Assembly (NCBI RefSeq): GCF_901709675.1
Contig: NC_051090.1
Location: 1,671,342-1,735,341, forward strand
Reading direction: 5' to 3'
Length of the DNA: 64,000 nt
Origin: Syngnathus acus
Taxonomy: Eukaryota; Chordata; Actinopteri; Syngnathiformes; Syngnathidae
In this document: piece by piece, positions 26,001 to 35,100 of the stretch
Layout: the number at the start of each line of letters is the position of its first letter
Position numbering within the stretch: position 1 is the first letter of the stretch
The notes under the pieces: model-generated
Databases searched by the model: none
Told to the model about the DNA's origin: nothing
The model's input: the letters and a program-made list of their open reading frames with translations, nothing else
Position numbers and translations under genes: made by a program

Positions 26001-28417
26001 AACACAAGATTAAATTCTCAGTGTTGCTTTGGTTGATTATTTTGTTCTTTTTGTAAACTCTCACATTTAAGGTCCTTACCTGGCAAGCATTGACAGGTGT
26101 AATGACCCTGACTTTCCGTACAGGTGGCACTGTTGAAACACGGTTGAGAGTTGCATTGTTGTTTCGGGCTCTCACAATGGCCACCACTAAAGGCTGTTTG
26201 TGAGCAGTCACAGCTATATCTGGGACAAAGTCACATTAAATCAAATTTGTAAAAAAAATGGTTCTATTTTTATGGGCACTCGATTGTCAATTCCTCACCC
26301 ATTGTGTCCATCTATACAGGGAGCCCCGTTTTGGCACGGCTTGTCTTGGCATTCATCAATGTCGATTTCACAACGGCGGCCTTGGAAACCGGGCGGGCAG
26401 GTGCAAAGCGAGCCACCCGTGTTGTCGTGGCAACTGCCGCCATTGAGACACGGCTGTAATTGACACTCATCAATGGAGACCTCACAAGTGGGCCCTGAGA
26501 CAATGAAAGCAACACAGATGTCCCAGTGCAAAATGACAGGCGCTTGCTTTTATGTGGACTGTCATCATATATGCTTTCAAGTGCCACTTCACAACTGTAC
26601 TGTAGTTATAAAAAGTCGACACACCCCTGTTGAAATGCCAGCTTTTTGTAATGCAGACACCAGGATGAATTATTCCTCAACTCCAAAAACACAATGTGAC
26701 ATCCTGTCCAACAACACTGCCTGTGTCTGTTCCCTCACCAGTGAAGCCAGCGGCACAGAGACAGGAGTATCGGCCCACTCTGTCAACACAGGTGCCTCCG
26801 TTTGCGCAGGGCTGGGAGACGCATTCGTTGACATCGATCTGACAGTGAGAACCCTGGAAGCCCGGCACGCAGAAGCAGGCGTAGCCGTCCTCGCGGATTT
26901 GACACAAGGCTTGGTTTTGGCAAGGATTTGGTGAGCACAGATTCACACCTGGAGGGTGCCCCGAAGGAGACGCACCTATACACACGTGATAATGAGCAGT
27001 TTTATATTCCAAATGTGATACAGTAAGTCAGAAGGTTGTGGAACAAAACACAAAGTGCATCATCATGTTTCTTTTTAATGACTCATTTTGAGCCTAAAAA
27101 ATAGATATTGCTTGTTTTTTCCCCAAACCAATGAAATCTTTATTCAATGCCGTAAAGAGGATCACAATCAGCCGTGCAAGTGGCGCATGGCGAGATGATA
27201 AACACTTCACTCTAATCTTGAGCACGGCAAAGTGGTTATTGCACGGATATGAAGCGTGACAACCATGCTAAAATTGCAACTTCAGTGCACAAATGTATGC
27301 ACATAGCCACGGTAATCCTACTTGGAGTGTCCAATCAGGCTGAGTGCAAAACCCATGAGAGGCTCTTGTGCACCATGATTGCTGAAGGGCAGTCAGACTC
27401 ACAGGCAAGAGCAGACTTGTGCCATATGTCTGTTAGGTTGTTATGAGCAGGAGGAATATGCAAAATTGTTTCCTGGTAAAAAAAATTCTTCTTCTTTTTT
27501 TTCCCATTTTGTACCAAAATGTGTGTTGGGGTAATTAAATGTAATTTTAATGTGACAGGATTTTTTCCCCCCATAATTACTTTAAGTTTAGGATTATGAC
27601 TGTAAAATCTAATACTGTATACATTATGGCCATAACAGTCACTTCAATTATTATTGAATGTAATATGTGGGCAACTGACCTGCTTTGGTTGAAGTGTGCT
27701 GTATTCAATTGATAGTTTCTGTTTATCCACTTACAGTGTCTGTGGATAAACAGAGTGACTCCTAATCAATTAAACAGTGTGGAAATGAGTCACTGTAACC
27801 CAAAAGGCTAACATGAAAACATCCAGTGATTTATTTGAGAGGAAATCGAGACAGGTGTGGCAGAGATTCAGAGAACCATACATGGCCACCCCACTCCCCC
27901 CACAGCGTGTGGACTTTTCAAATGTAAATTGGCTCTTTGGTCTTTGTTTGGTCCTATCTAGAGAGCCTCAAATAGCACATGTGGAACATCTCTTGTCCAC
28001 TGACTCATCTGCTTGTCTGTGTGTTTCAGTGGTGATAACAACAACAGTGGTTGCTGTGTCGCCAAGATGTATAGCGTGTCTACAGAAAATGGATGGATGG
28101 ATGGATGGATGGATGGATGGATGGATGGATGGATGGATGGATGGATGGATGGATGGATGGATGGATGGATGGATGGATGGATGGATGGATGGATGGACAT
28201 TTTCAAGCAAACAAACGAAATAAAAAAAGGTAAGATGTTGCGCCTAAGCGTGGAAGTTTAGTTTTCTAGGAAAATAATGAAAACTACTTATGCAGCAAAC
28301 AACAAATAGTTATGCAATCAGATGATGGAGAAGTCACTTACCATAGGTCACAAACAGTGAGGAGATAAGAATTGTCCATGCGAGTGATTTAAATCTGGAA
28401 AAATGAATCACATCCAT
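16870..28417 (-). CDS. crb1: Crumbs homolog 1, canonical transmembrane isoform (12 exons)
   Basis: CRB1 is an apical polarity receptor that organises the Crumbs-PALS1-PATJ complex at photoreceptor and Mueller-glia adherens junctions. Exons in transcript order: 28417-28342, 26975-26739, 26494-26299, 26219-26080, 25971-25789, 24513-23557, 23479-22926, 22852-22687, 22136-21212, 19698-19576, 19345-19219, 17088-16870. They join in frame to 1300 residues. Order: signal peptide (about 1-25), eight EGF-like repeats, laminin-G 1, EGF, laminin-G 2, two EGF, laminin-G 3, five EGF, transmembrane helix, and a cytoplasmic tail with the FERM-binding [19 protein letters not shown] and C-terminal ERLI. Human CRB1 has 1406 residues; the difference is mostly fewer N-terminal EGF repeats. 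CRB2 is the alternative; the neighbour dennd1b and the read-through exon 11 end favour CRB1. It converges with dennd1b and is head to head with tdrd5. Confidence 0.94.
17089..18836 (-). other. crb1: crb1 intron 11
   Basis: Non-coding between exon 12 and the probable 3' end of the read-through exon 11. Contains A-rich runs (near 17750-17930, 15-25 bp) and no recognisable exon. Confidence 0.6.
18837..18842 (-). terminator. crb1: candidate AATAAA polyadenylation signal for crb1 read-through isoform
   Basis: TTTATT on the plus strand is AATAAA on the gene strand, about 260 nt past the read-through stop at 19099. The position suits a short 3' UTR. Inferred only. Confidence 0.4.
19099..19345 (-). 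CDS. crb1: crb1 exon 11 with read-through end (CRB1-B type C-terminus)
   Basis: The first 127 nt (19345-19219) encode the last EGF repeat, [19 protein letters not shown] to [11 protein letters not shown], and can splice at GAC|gtaagc to exon 12. If that donor is ignored the frame stays open 40 more codons: VSD, then a hydrophobic span [20 protein letters not shown], then [14 protein letters not shown] and stop at 19099. From memory, human CRB1 has a very similar alternative end ([18 protein letters not shown], then DEPVVEWG). This makes a membrane-anchored protein without the ERLI/PDZ tail. Both splice forms look functional. Confidence 0.85.
19576..19698 (-). CDS. crb1: crb1 exon 10 (EGF)
   Basis: Encodes [19 protein letters not shown] through [11 protein letters not shown], one EGF repeat; human has [20 protein letters not shown]. 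Phase 2 at both ends. Confidence 0.93.
19832..20005. mobile_element. 174-bp palindromic MITE in crb1 intron 9
   Basis: Left end taccgtaattctcggactat and right end atagtccgaaaattacggta are inverted copies, followed inside by further paired segments (gcgacttatactc / gcgatttatatac). TA at both borders fits a Tc1/mariner-type target duplication. It cannot encode a protein. Confidence 0.78.
21212..22136 (-). CDS. crb1: crb1 exon 9 (laminin-G 3 and three EGF)
   Basis: 925-nt exon. It opens with [20 protein letters not shown], contains the third laminin-G domain ([27 protein letters not shown]), then EGF repeats starting [21 protein letters not shown] and [10 protein letters not shown]. It ends [10 protein letters not shown] at gtaagt. 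Size and phase match the human exon. Confidence 0.95.
22687..22852 (-). CDS. crb1: crb1 exon 8 (two EGF)
   Basis: Encodes [19 protein letters not shown] and [15 protein letters not shown]; human has SNPCHNGGVCHSRWDDFSC. It splices to exon 7 in phase 0 and exon 9 in phase 1. Confidence 0.93.
22926..23479 (-). CDS. crb1: crb1 exon 7 (laminin-G 2)
   Basis: Second laminin-G domain, with [36 protein letters not shown] and [13 protein letters not shown]. It ends CSGDNTCS just before gtaagt. Confidence 0.94.
23557..24513 (-). CDS. crb1: crb1 exon 6 (EGF, laminin-G 1, EGF); shared by both isoforms
   Basis: 957-nt exon entered in phase 1. It holds EGF repeats [12 protein letters not shown] and [12 protein letters not shown], the first laminin-G domain ([20 protein letters not shown] to [18 protein letters not shown]) and [15 protein letters not shown]. 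Its phase-1 acceptor can receive either exon 5 or the alternative first exon at 25077-25125. Confidence 0.95.
25077..25125 (-). CDS. crb1: crb1 alternative first exon (CRB1-B-type signal peptide)
   Basis: In intron 5, gene strand: ATG then [17 protein letters not shown], ending G|gtaaca in phase 1, exactly the phase needed by exon 6 (next residues [10 protein letters not shown]). The peptide is a short signal sequence with hydrophobic core WIWAVLWLG. Joined to exons 6-10 and read-through exon 11 it gives 3021 nt, 1006 residues, in frame throughout. This is the known layout of mammalian CRB1-B, a photoreceptor isoform starting inside the gene. The upstream transcript limit is not visible. Confidence 0.75.
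25128..25268 (-). promoter_or_regulatory. crb1: candidate internal crb1 promoter with CRE and CRX/OTX-type sites
   Basis: Upstream of the internal ATG (25125) lie a perfect TGACGTCA (25128-25135) and, about 140 bp away, TAATCC on the gene strand (25263-25268 on the plus strand as GGATTA). TAATCC is the CRX/OTX core common in photoreceptor promoters. No clear TATA box. Confidence 0.45.
25655..25684 (-). repeat. L2-type LINE tail fragment
   Basis: ccatccatccattttctgta followed by ccgctta, the tail motif seen in many teleost L2-type elements (remembered, not searched). Confidence 0.55.
25789..25971 (-). CDS. crb1: crb1 exon 5 (EGF)
   Basis: One EGF repeat with a long internal loop: [19 protein letters not shown], then [20 protein letters not shown], then [14 protein letters not shown]. 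Human CRB1 has a similar long loop here (ASGYVCICQPG). Confidence 0.92.
26080..26219 (-). CDS. crb1: crb1 exon 4 (end of one EGF and one whole EGF)
   Basis: Encodes [15 protein letters not shown] and [12 protein letters not shown] to CQCLPG. Entered in phase 2, left in phase 1. Confidence 0.9.
26299..26494 (-). CDS. crb1: crb1 exon 3 (EGF)
   Basis: Encodes [19 protein letters not shown] and [19 protein letters not shown], calcium-binding-type EGF repeats with the DxDEC signature. Confidence 0.92.
26604..26715. mobile_element. Tc1/mariner-like non-coding fragment
   Basis: Segment aaaaagtcgacacacccctg through ttgaaatgccagctttttgt resembles a widespread teleost DNA-transposon end (remembered). 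It lies in crb1 intron 2 and stops about 25 bp short of exon 2. Confidence 0.45.
26739..26975 (-). CDS. crb1: crb1 exon 2 (first two EGF repeats)
   Basis: After gtgtatag. Encodes the linker [11 protein letters not shown] and EGF repeats [12 protein letters not shown] and [15 protein letters not shown], leaving at ACTG|gtgagg in phase 1. Confidence 0.9.
28089..28196. repeat. (ATGG)n microsatellite, about 27 units
   Basis: Uninterrupted atgg units in crb1 intron 1. The left flank ctacagaaaatggatgg is the reverse complement of the L2-type tail, suggesting the array grew from it. Confidence 0.95.
28342..28417 (-). CDS. crb1: crb1 exon 1 (signal peptide)
   Basis: ATG at 28417 gives [20 protein letters not shown] followed by LFVTYG, a signal peptide, ending G|gtaagt in phase 1 to match exon 2. 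An in-frame upstream ATG at 28558 would add 47 residues before the hydrophobic core and is less likely. Confidence 0.82.
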
Positions 28418-29653
28418 AATCGTGACGAGGAACCATCCTGCTTTTCTTAAGCACAAAATGTTGTTACGATGGTGATTTTGCTGATCTGCCTGCAGGGTCT
28501 CATGTGTTGTCAACTCCAGAAGCACTTCAACACACACTTCTGCTGCCCATTGGAGCATCCTCAGGAGCCTCCATCACATGTGAAATAAAGAGCCTGATTC
28601 CCAACCGTATCCAGGGAGGAGGAGCTGTAAGCAATTCTTCGAAGCATTAAGGACAATCACAACTAGCACATTCATAAGAATAATAATTTATACAACGCTT
28701 TTACAATATACTCAAAGATGCTTTACAAGTACAGTCAAGCAACTTGAAATCGTAAATTAAAATCACACAATTCTAAAGAGGTGGATTTTAAAAAGAGACA
28801 ATGATAAGGTCAGTTACATGACCATCTGTGGATCTTAAAAGAAAAACACATTTTCATTGTTGGTACATTCTGTGACTATAACTATAATTATTAGAATATT
28901 CTGAATACTTTTTCTAAATATAATAATTCATAAAATTAGTAATAAAATGTCTGACAGTAAATTATTTGTAATTTATTTTAATACAAGCACAGTACCAAGA
29001 AGAAACAAACTGGATCAAGGCAAACCTGTGCAAATATTAAATAGTTTCTCAAGTTGTAAGTACTCCTTGGCTCTGTTATTTAAATCGATGCGCTTTTGCT
29101 TCTGTCCACTAGGGGAAGCTAACGATTCATGAAAATACAAAGATGATGCTTGGATGGAAACATAGTCCAGACAAAGTTGGGAGACAGACAATCACTTAAT
29201 GGGTTTTTCAATAGCACAGAGCCAGCATAGACCCTCGTGAATACAATAGAAGTCCGTCCAGCCTGAGTCAGCCATGCTGAGTACTTGTTTACCTTTTTTT
29301 CTGCATTGCATTTGCAGTAAAAAGAAATGTTTCCCTGCCAAACACAGTCATTAGAAGTGTTCAAGAAAATATTTATACTTTGCTCTCTCATTTGTCCTTG
29401 TCAGACGGACGACCTGATGAAGCTCAAAAAGCTTTTAGTGATTTGACCTCAGTTGAACTACTGCAACAAGAACTACAGTTAACTTTTTTGGAGTTACATA
29501 ACCAATATTTTGTGAATATTCCTATTTTATGGTCATGATTTTTATGTGCAACTTTGTTCCTTCTACTTATCCCAAAGCCTTGCCTACTTTATTCCTCCAT
29601 TTTTAGTACACCTCAAGCACATTTGACTTCACGTTGTGTTTGATAGTGACTCG

Positions 29654-29921
29654 GAGGTGTTGATCCAGACAACTGAGCAGCGAGCTTTGAAAGCTGAGGA
29701 GGCCCTCCAAGGCAGCGCTTGAGAACATTAAAAACCTGGAGAGACAACTACATGATTCTTTAGGTCGGATACCCAAAAGGTGTAAAGTTTGTTTGGAAAT
29801 GCTGACGTATTTATTATGTGAAGGTTCTGCTTATTGTCTTGCAGAAGAAAAGAAAACAGCTTCACCGTTGCCTGCTGTTGTTTCTCCAAAGAAAGCCACA
29901 CATCAACGCAAATGTTTCTCA
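29654..29921 (+). pseudogene. two-exon coiled-coil gene relic with a frameshift
   Basis: Segment 1 (about 29648-29761) reads DSEVLIQTTEQRALKAEEAL; one extra G near 29710-29712 shifts the frame, after which it reads AALENIKNLERQLHDSL. Segment 2 (from about 29845, after gtcttgcag) continues in the shifted frame as EEKKTASPLPAVVSPKK and ends at a stop near 29921. Heptad-like Leu/Glu/Lys spacing suggests a coiled coil. In human, AXDND1 precedes TDRD5 on the same strand, so a remnant of the end of axdnd1 is possible, but that rests on synteny only. A sequencing error or a second intact copy elsewhere cannot be excluded. Confidence 0.4.
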
Positions 29922-31387
29922 TGATGTCGCCGTAAATTTAATTTGAAAAAAGCAAATTGTGCAATACTAAATGAGTAGTGTAAAAGGTAAAAAAAAAAAG
30001 ATGAAAGATGAGTATCTTATAGAGTGTTCAAGATGCTCTGGTTACGCACTCTGGCCTGTACTTGAGGGTCTTCCATGGCTGCCAGATGCTGCTGTAACTC
30101 CACTGGAAAGCTGACAGAAAATCAAAGCCAAGCACAACACAGCGTGGTCAGCAGAACCCTCAAAGTGGACCGCAAATCTCTGCATGCATCTGCTGACAGA
30201 TCAAATGGATCAAGGTCTATTTTGAGGAGAACTTTGAATTTGGAGTGGCCTTCACGGTTGAGCTGTTTCAATTAAGTTCATTTCTCGGTGATTGTCTTGA
30301 GCAAAGGTTCTTAAATAAAAAAGAACAAAGAATGTAAGTCACACACATTTAGTTGTGTCCATCGAGTGGCATGTCACAAAGTTAGTGACAACTTCTCAAC
30401 TCTCCAAGGTGAAGCAACACACATTCACCTCAGTGTTTGAAATATGTTCAGGCTTTTTTTTTTTTTCCCAAGGTAGGTTATCATTCTTGAAAAAGCTTTT
30501 GAATTGAACTTGATAGATTGTGCAAGTGTTTCAAATTCTTTTCTTGATACCGAATGCTTATCATAACAAGGTTGAGATATCCTCAAGGGCGCAGCAGAAA
30601 ATTATTATTATTATTAAGTTCAGATATTTTTGGCCATCAAAAATACAGTCAATGCTTATTTAGTATGGATCAACATGAAAAAAAAACACATATCAGTGTG
30701 ATGCAGTTCAACATTGACATTTAAATATATCACAGACAGTTTATGCATTTATATACAGTCGTGCAAATGAATTCGTGTGATTGAATTTGAACATGTACAT
30801 GATGGAGTGCATTTAGAATTTCAGTCAGGCATTTGATGAAGTCAGCTAAATTAAATCAACTTCCATTTTACAAAGTTGGCATTTTTCAGCTCATCGCACA
30901 ACCGACAGGTAAGCTAAGAGCGTTGTTTAAAATTACAACTCATCGAATATAAGGTGAGTGTGCTTATATATATATTAAAAAAAAAAAAGGCTCGTAAATT
31001 TGTGTCTTTACTGTTCGTTTTTTTAGGGGCAATTAACATGCGTCGTCTTTGAAGGACGTTTGTTGTTGACGTTGGTTTTCAATTTGAACACCTAACGAGT
31101 ACATTTAATGTTGTGTATGAATCGTATTTACATATTTCGTCATGAAACAATCACAAATATAGCGTTTGATTGGGTAGAGAGTTATGAACGTTTGTAACGC
31201 CATTGCATTGTTGCTATGTTGTTACTGTAACTTCAAATATTGATTGTACCAGGCTTCCAACCTAGCAGGCCAGCAATTGTTGTTTAAATGAATGTATTAC
31301 AAAATAAACAATGCAAAAATTGTGCATACAATATAGGCAGCATCACAGTTAACAAGTGTTGACATGCCCTCCCCTCAAGTTCAAAAG

Positions 31388-31600
31388 GTCAAGAGGTTAT
31401 ATAGCTGTCATTGGGTGAGAAGCGGGGATACACCCAGAAGTGGTTGACAGCCAATCGCAGGCTGCAAATAGACAACCATTCACAGCTATGGATAATTAAG
31501 AGTGATCAATCCTAGCATAAGAGTGGTCAGTCCTTCCATGCATCTTTTTGGAAATCAGTAGGAAACCAACGCAGGCCCAGGGAGAACATGCAAACGCCAC
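31388..31600 (+). mobile_element. L2-type LINE 3' fragment
   Basis: Diverged stretch with recognisable consensus pieces: gagaagcggggatacaccc, cagccaatcgcaggctgcaa, agacaaccattcacagctat and gggagaacatgcaaacgcca. It lies less than 300 bp upstream of tdrd5 exon 1. No reverse-transcriptase coding part. Confidence 0.7.
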
Positions 31601-31867
31601 TTGGGTACTGTGAATCAATTGCAAATCTGCCAATGTAGGCAAACTTTGTTCTGCTCAGCTTGGAACTTCGGTGCTCCTAATCACAGCCATTCTTTAAGCC
31701 CATTCTGCTCGCTTATTCTTCTGCACGCATGCAAACGTGTTTAAATTTGACTTTTAACTCCGCCTGCCTCCAACCTGCCCGGATACCCCCCCAGGCTTCT
31801 GTCCTTGACTAGGAGTCCTGCTGTGGCCCTGCTTTCTTTTTGATGTTGTTCTCTTGTTCTCCTTCAA

Positions 31868-32111
31868 ATGTCACCAGGCAAGATGAACCCGGACGTCGTT
31901 TTAGCAAAGCTGAAGAAAGATGTCCGCTCTTTACTCATTTCCTCCAAAGTCGATCTGGACCCTGAGCTACTTAAACGGGACTACAAAACTATAGTGGGCC
32001 ATCCTCTGCCTCTGAAACTCCTGGGCTTTCGAAATGTCATGGATATGTTGAAGGAGATACCTGACGTGGTCTCGGTTAATGTCCGAGAGGATGGTAAAAC
32101 ATTCTTGAAGG
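31868..32111 (+). CDS. tdrd5: tdrd5 exon 1 (LOTUS 1)
   Basis: Encodes [17 protein letters not shown] and the LOTUS/OST-HTH fold through [17 protein letters not shown]. Human TDRD5 starts with the same pattern (RKEIRSLLIST, DMPDVVRV). LOTUS domains bind and stimulate Vasa-type helicases and can bind G-rich RNA. Confidence 0.9.
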
Positions 32112-35100
32112 GTAAATAAACATTTTTTTGCTTTTATTTCCTTATTTATACATCTGACTTTGCAAGACTTTGCTCTCTGTCACCACAGCTGTTAGCCATG
32201 AGTCCACGAGAAACATTGAGGAGCTGGTAGCTAAGCAGCGTACGTCCATGAGGGGCAAAAAAAGAAAGAATTGGCAGTGCTCTTCCAACCGCAAGTGTTA
32301 CCGTTCAGCCCCGTTAATTCTTCCCAGGCGAGGTGGCGCTCCTCCGGCCCTTCCTCCTCAGCTGAGGGCCCAACTGCGCGTCCTTCTCTCGCAAGTACGA
32401 CAATCTACATGTAGCATGTCACAAATATGTCCAGCCATTTATTTTTTTAAATGCTGATGTTTTAGGGACCTGTGAGGTTGTCAGAACTGGAGAGCAGCTT
32501 TCTACGATGCTTTGGCCGCCCTCTGCGTGTTCATAATTTGGGCTTCTACTCCACTGGAGAGATGCTGGAAGCTGCTGCAGACCTTGTTTTGATCCAGCAG
32601 GGCAGGTTTGGCTCCATAGTGACGCTGAGAGAGCAAATGCTGCCCAGAACATTTAACACTAAACAGAGCCTCGGACCACTAAAGACCACAACCCACGCGG
32701 GACTGCACACTCCAGCAAAGTCTCAAGGTATGAAAGTGTTAACTGGAAGAGATTGATTTAGAATATTTTTCTCATCTGAAACTTTTTTTGATAGCAAAAT
32801 TAAACGTTTTTGCCTATCCCGTCAGACACCACTGTGAGTTCTGTCCACGAGGAGCCGCCACATGTCAGTTGTAATCTGCAAGGGATTGACAAGACCCAAG
32901 AACCAGAACCACAGCTCCACCAGAAAAGTCTCCATTTTAATCTGCATTTCTCAAAGGTCTGTTGCTGTTTTAATCTGGAAGACTAGATTATGATTGATCA
33001 TTTTATATCAGTTTTACTGTCTCATTTTTAGTTGCAAGAGGAGCTTCGCCAGCAGATTGCAGAGAACGGAGTGGCCGCGACCATCAGTCACAAGCTAAAA
33101 GAGAAACTGCAAAAGGTCAGGTGACATTCCCGATGATGAGATTCCCCACACTATTAATTTCCTATTTCTCCATCAAATAAGTCTTATTTGAAGTACTTGA
33201 TGTTTTTAGGTTGTCGGTCAAAGTAGCTATGGAATATCAGTTCACCATCTCCCTGAGGAGTACAAGGTGAGAAGATCGTACCAGGAAAAAAAAGTTGTCG
33301 AGAGCCCGAAACTGCTGAAATCCACACATGCGAGTTTTAATGTGACTTAAATCTATTTACAGAGGCTTTTGGGTGAGGACTTGCCACTGAAAGAGAAGGG
33401 CTTTGTCAGTGTCACTGAGCTGGTGGACACCATGAGTGACATCTTCGACCTGCAATATGTGGATGGGGACAGTAAATGCGACTGGATCGTAAAGAACGCA
33501 ACCTCTGGTAGGTACACGAATCGCAATTCTATCTTGTTGAGCTCAAGTATTTGATGTGTCACGGGATGGAGAAGGAAGCGCATTTGGATTTGTTTGTAGA
33601 TGCTCCTGGTGGAACATGGCCACAGACAAACTGCCACACTGGAGAATCTCTTTGGGACGTCAAGGATGGCCACATCTCGGTGGACGCGGCGGAAGAACTT
33701 TTGACGATGGATTATTCTGTGAAGCGAGAACGGGTAAGAGAGTTTTAAAGTGCTCTATGGATTAGGTTGAGAAAATTGTACAAATTCACCTCTGTCGTTC
33801 GTCTTCAGGCGTCAGAGCTGTGTCCCGCCGTCGCGGTGTATTGCAGCCCCGTCGTGCCTCCGGACGCTCTGCAGAGTCAACATCTTGAACGGCCGACACC
33901 GCGTCCATCTTTTGAATGGCTTCCAGTCACGGTGGAACAAGTCGAGTCTCCAGGACTCTTCTACGTCCGCTTCACGGGTTGTGAGGAAGCTCAAACCTTT
34001 GAGAAGATGAAAGTGGAGATGACGTAAGGACGCGTTAGTAGGCAGTCCCGTCCATCCCACTGAAGGAATGTCAAGCAGTTTTGTGTGTCTACTTGCAGTC
34101 TCTGTTATTCCTCTCCTGATGTGTCCGAGCGCTACCGCCTCCCGCAGCCGTTTATCCGCCGAGGGCAAGTCTGCTGTGTGTCATCCGAGAACACCTGCTT
34201 CACCCGGGGTGTGATTCGCCAGCTCATCAGCTCCACCAGCGTTGAGGTCTACCATGTAGACTTTGGCACGGTAACCACCGTGCATCCCGATGGCCTGATG
34301 TTCCTCAAGTAGGCCATGTTACTACCGCCACCGACGACGACACCGACGACGTCTTGTGAGCGGAATGTTTTGCCCTTATTGTTTCAGGTCCTGCTTCTCC
34401 GTTCTTCCAGCACAAGCCGTCCCATCGTCGCTTGCTGGAATTAAAGCGACCACTGTAAGCCCTCTGCCTGTCGAGGTCTCCTAACAAAGTTTGTGAATTG
34501 TGACTATTAGGGTTGTGCAGTATATTGTTATCGTAGGTCCATCAAAGGATTGTAGAAAAGGTGTCAAGATGCCGGTGGCTCACCTTGACTTGGATTTGTC
34601 ATTGCAGGGTGCCTGGACTTGGGAGGCAATTGCTTCATTTATCACTCTTTGTAATCGGCCCCCAGTGGCCGGACTGGTTTGCGACACGGGAGATGTGCTC
34701 CACCTGTGTCTTTGTGATACCCACACTGAACAGGACATCCACGTCCGCAATGTCCTCATCAGCCAAGGTCATGGGGAGCCCTGCGGCCCCTCAGCCAGTG
34801 CAGCAGTGAGTCCCCTGAAAGATTCAAATGAAATGCAATGTGTTAATATTCCTGCCCATATCTTTCCCAGGTGTGTGACAAGGTCAGCCCTGTCCGCCTT
34901 TACCTGGGGGAAGGTACATTTCACCTGCCAGATATTGACGAGGGGAGCATTTGGCCGGCAGAAACACTTGAGCAATCAGAGGTAATCCTTCGACACACCC
35001 GTGCTACGAATTTGAGTTGTCGTCGCAAGGAAGCTCACGCAATGAGGTCGCAATGGGTTTTTATTGACCTAGCTTCCGTCACTATTGACGCTGGACAATT

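Larger units (their letters stand above)
28418..31867. other. head-to-head crb1 / tdrd5 spacer
   Basis: Should contain both promoters. Contents: an exon-like open segment 28496-28626, a teleost repeat-like stretch near 28680-28760, a coiled-coil gene relic 29654-29921 and an L2-type fragment 31388-31600. No intact gene was recognised. The region is AT-rich without a CpG-rich core. Confidence 0.55.

Noticed and set aside
27813-28223. Reading frames with MDGW or HPSI repeats on both strands.
   Set aside because: They are translations of the (ATGG)n microsatellite in crb1 intron 1, with no splice support.
3078-28417. Assignment as dennd1a / crb2 (human 9q pair).
   Set aside because: Terminal DENND1B motifs, the CRB1-type alternative end and the tdrd5-fam163a-rabgap1l-gpr52 neighbours fit the 1q set.
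28496-28626. Remnant of nphs2 (podocin), which neighbours TDRD5 in human.
   Set aside because: Only a loose LLLP similarity; no stomatin/PHB motif and the strand is wrong compared with human.
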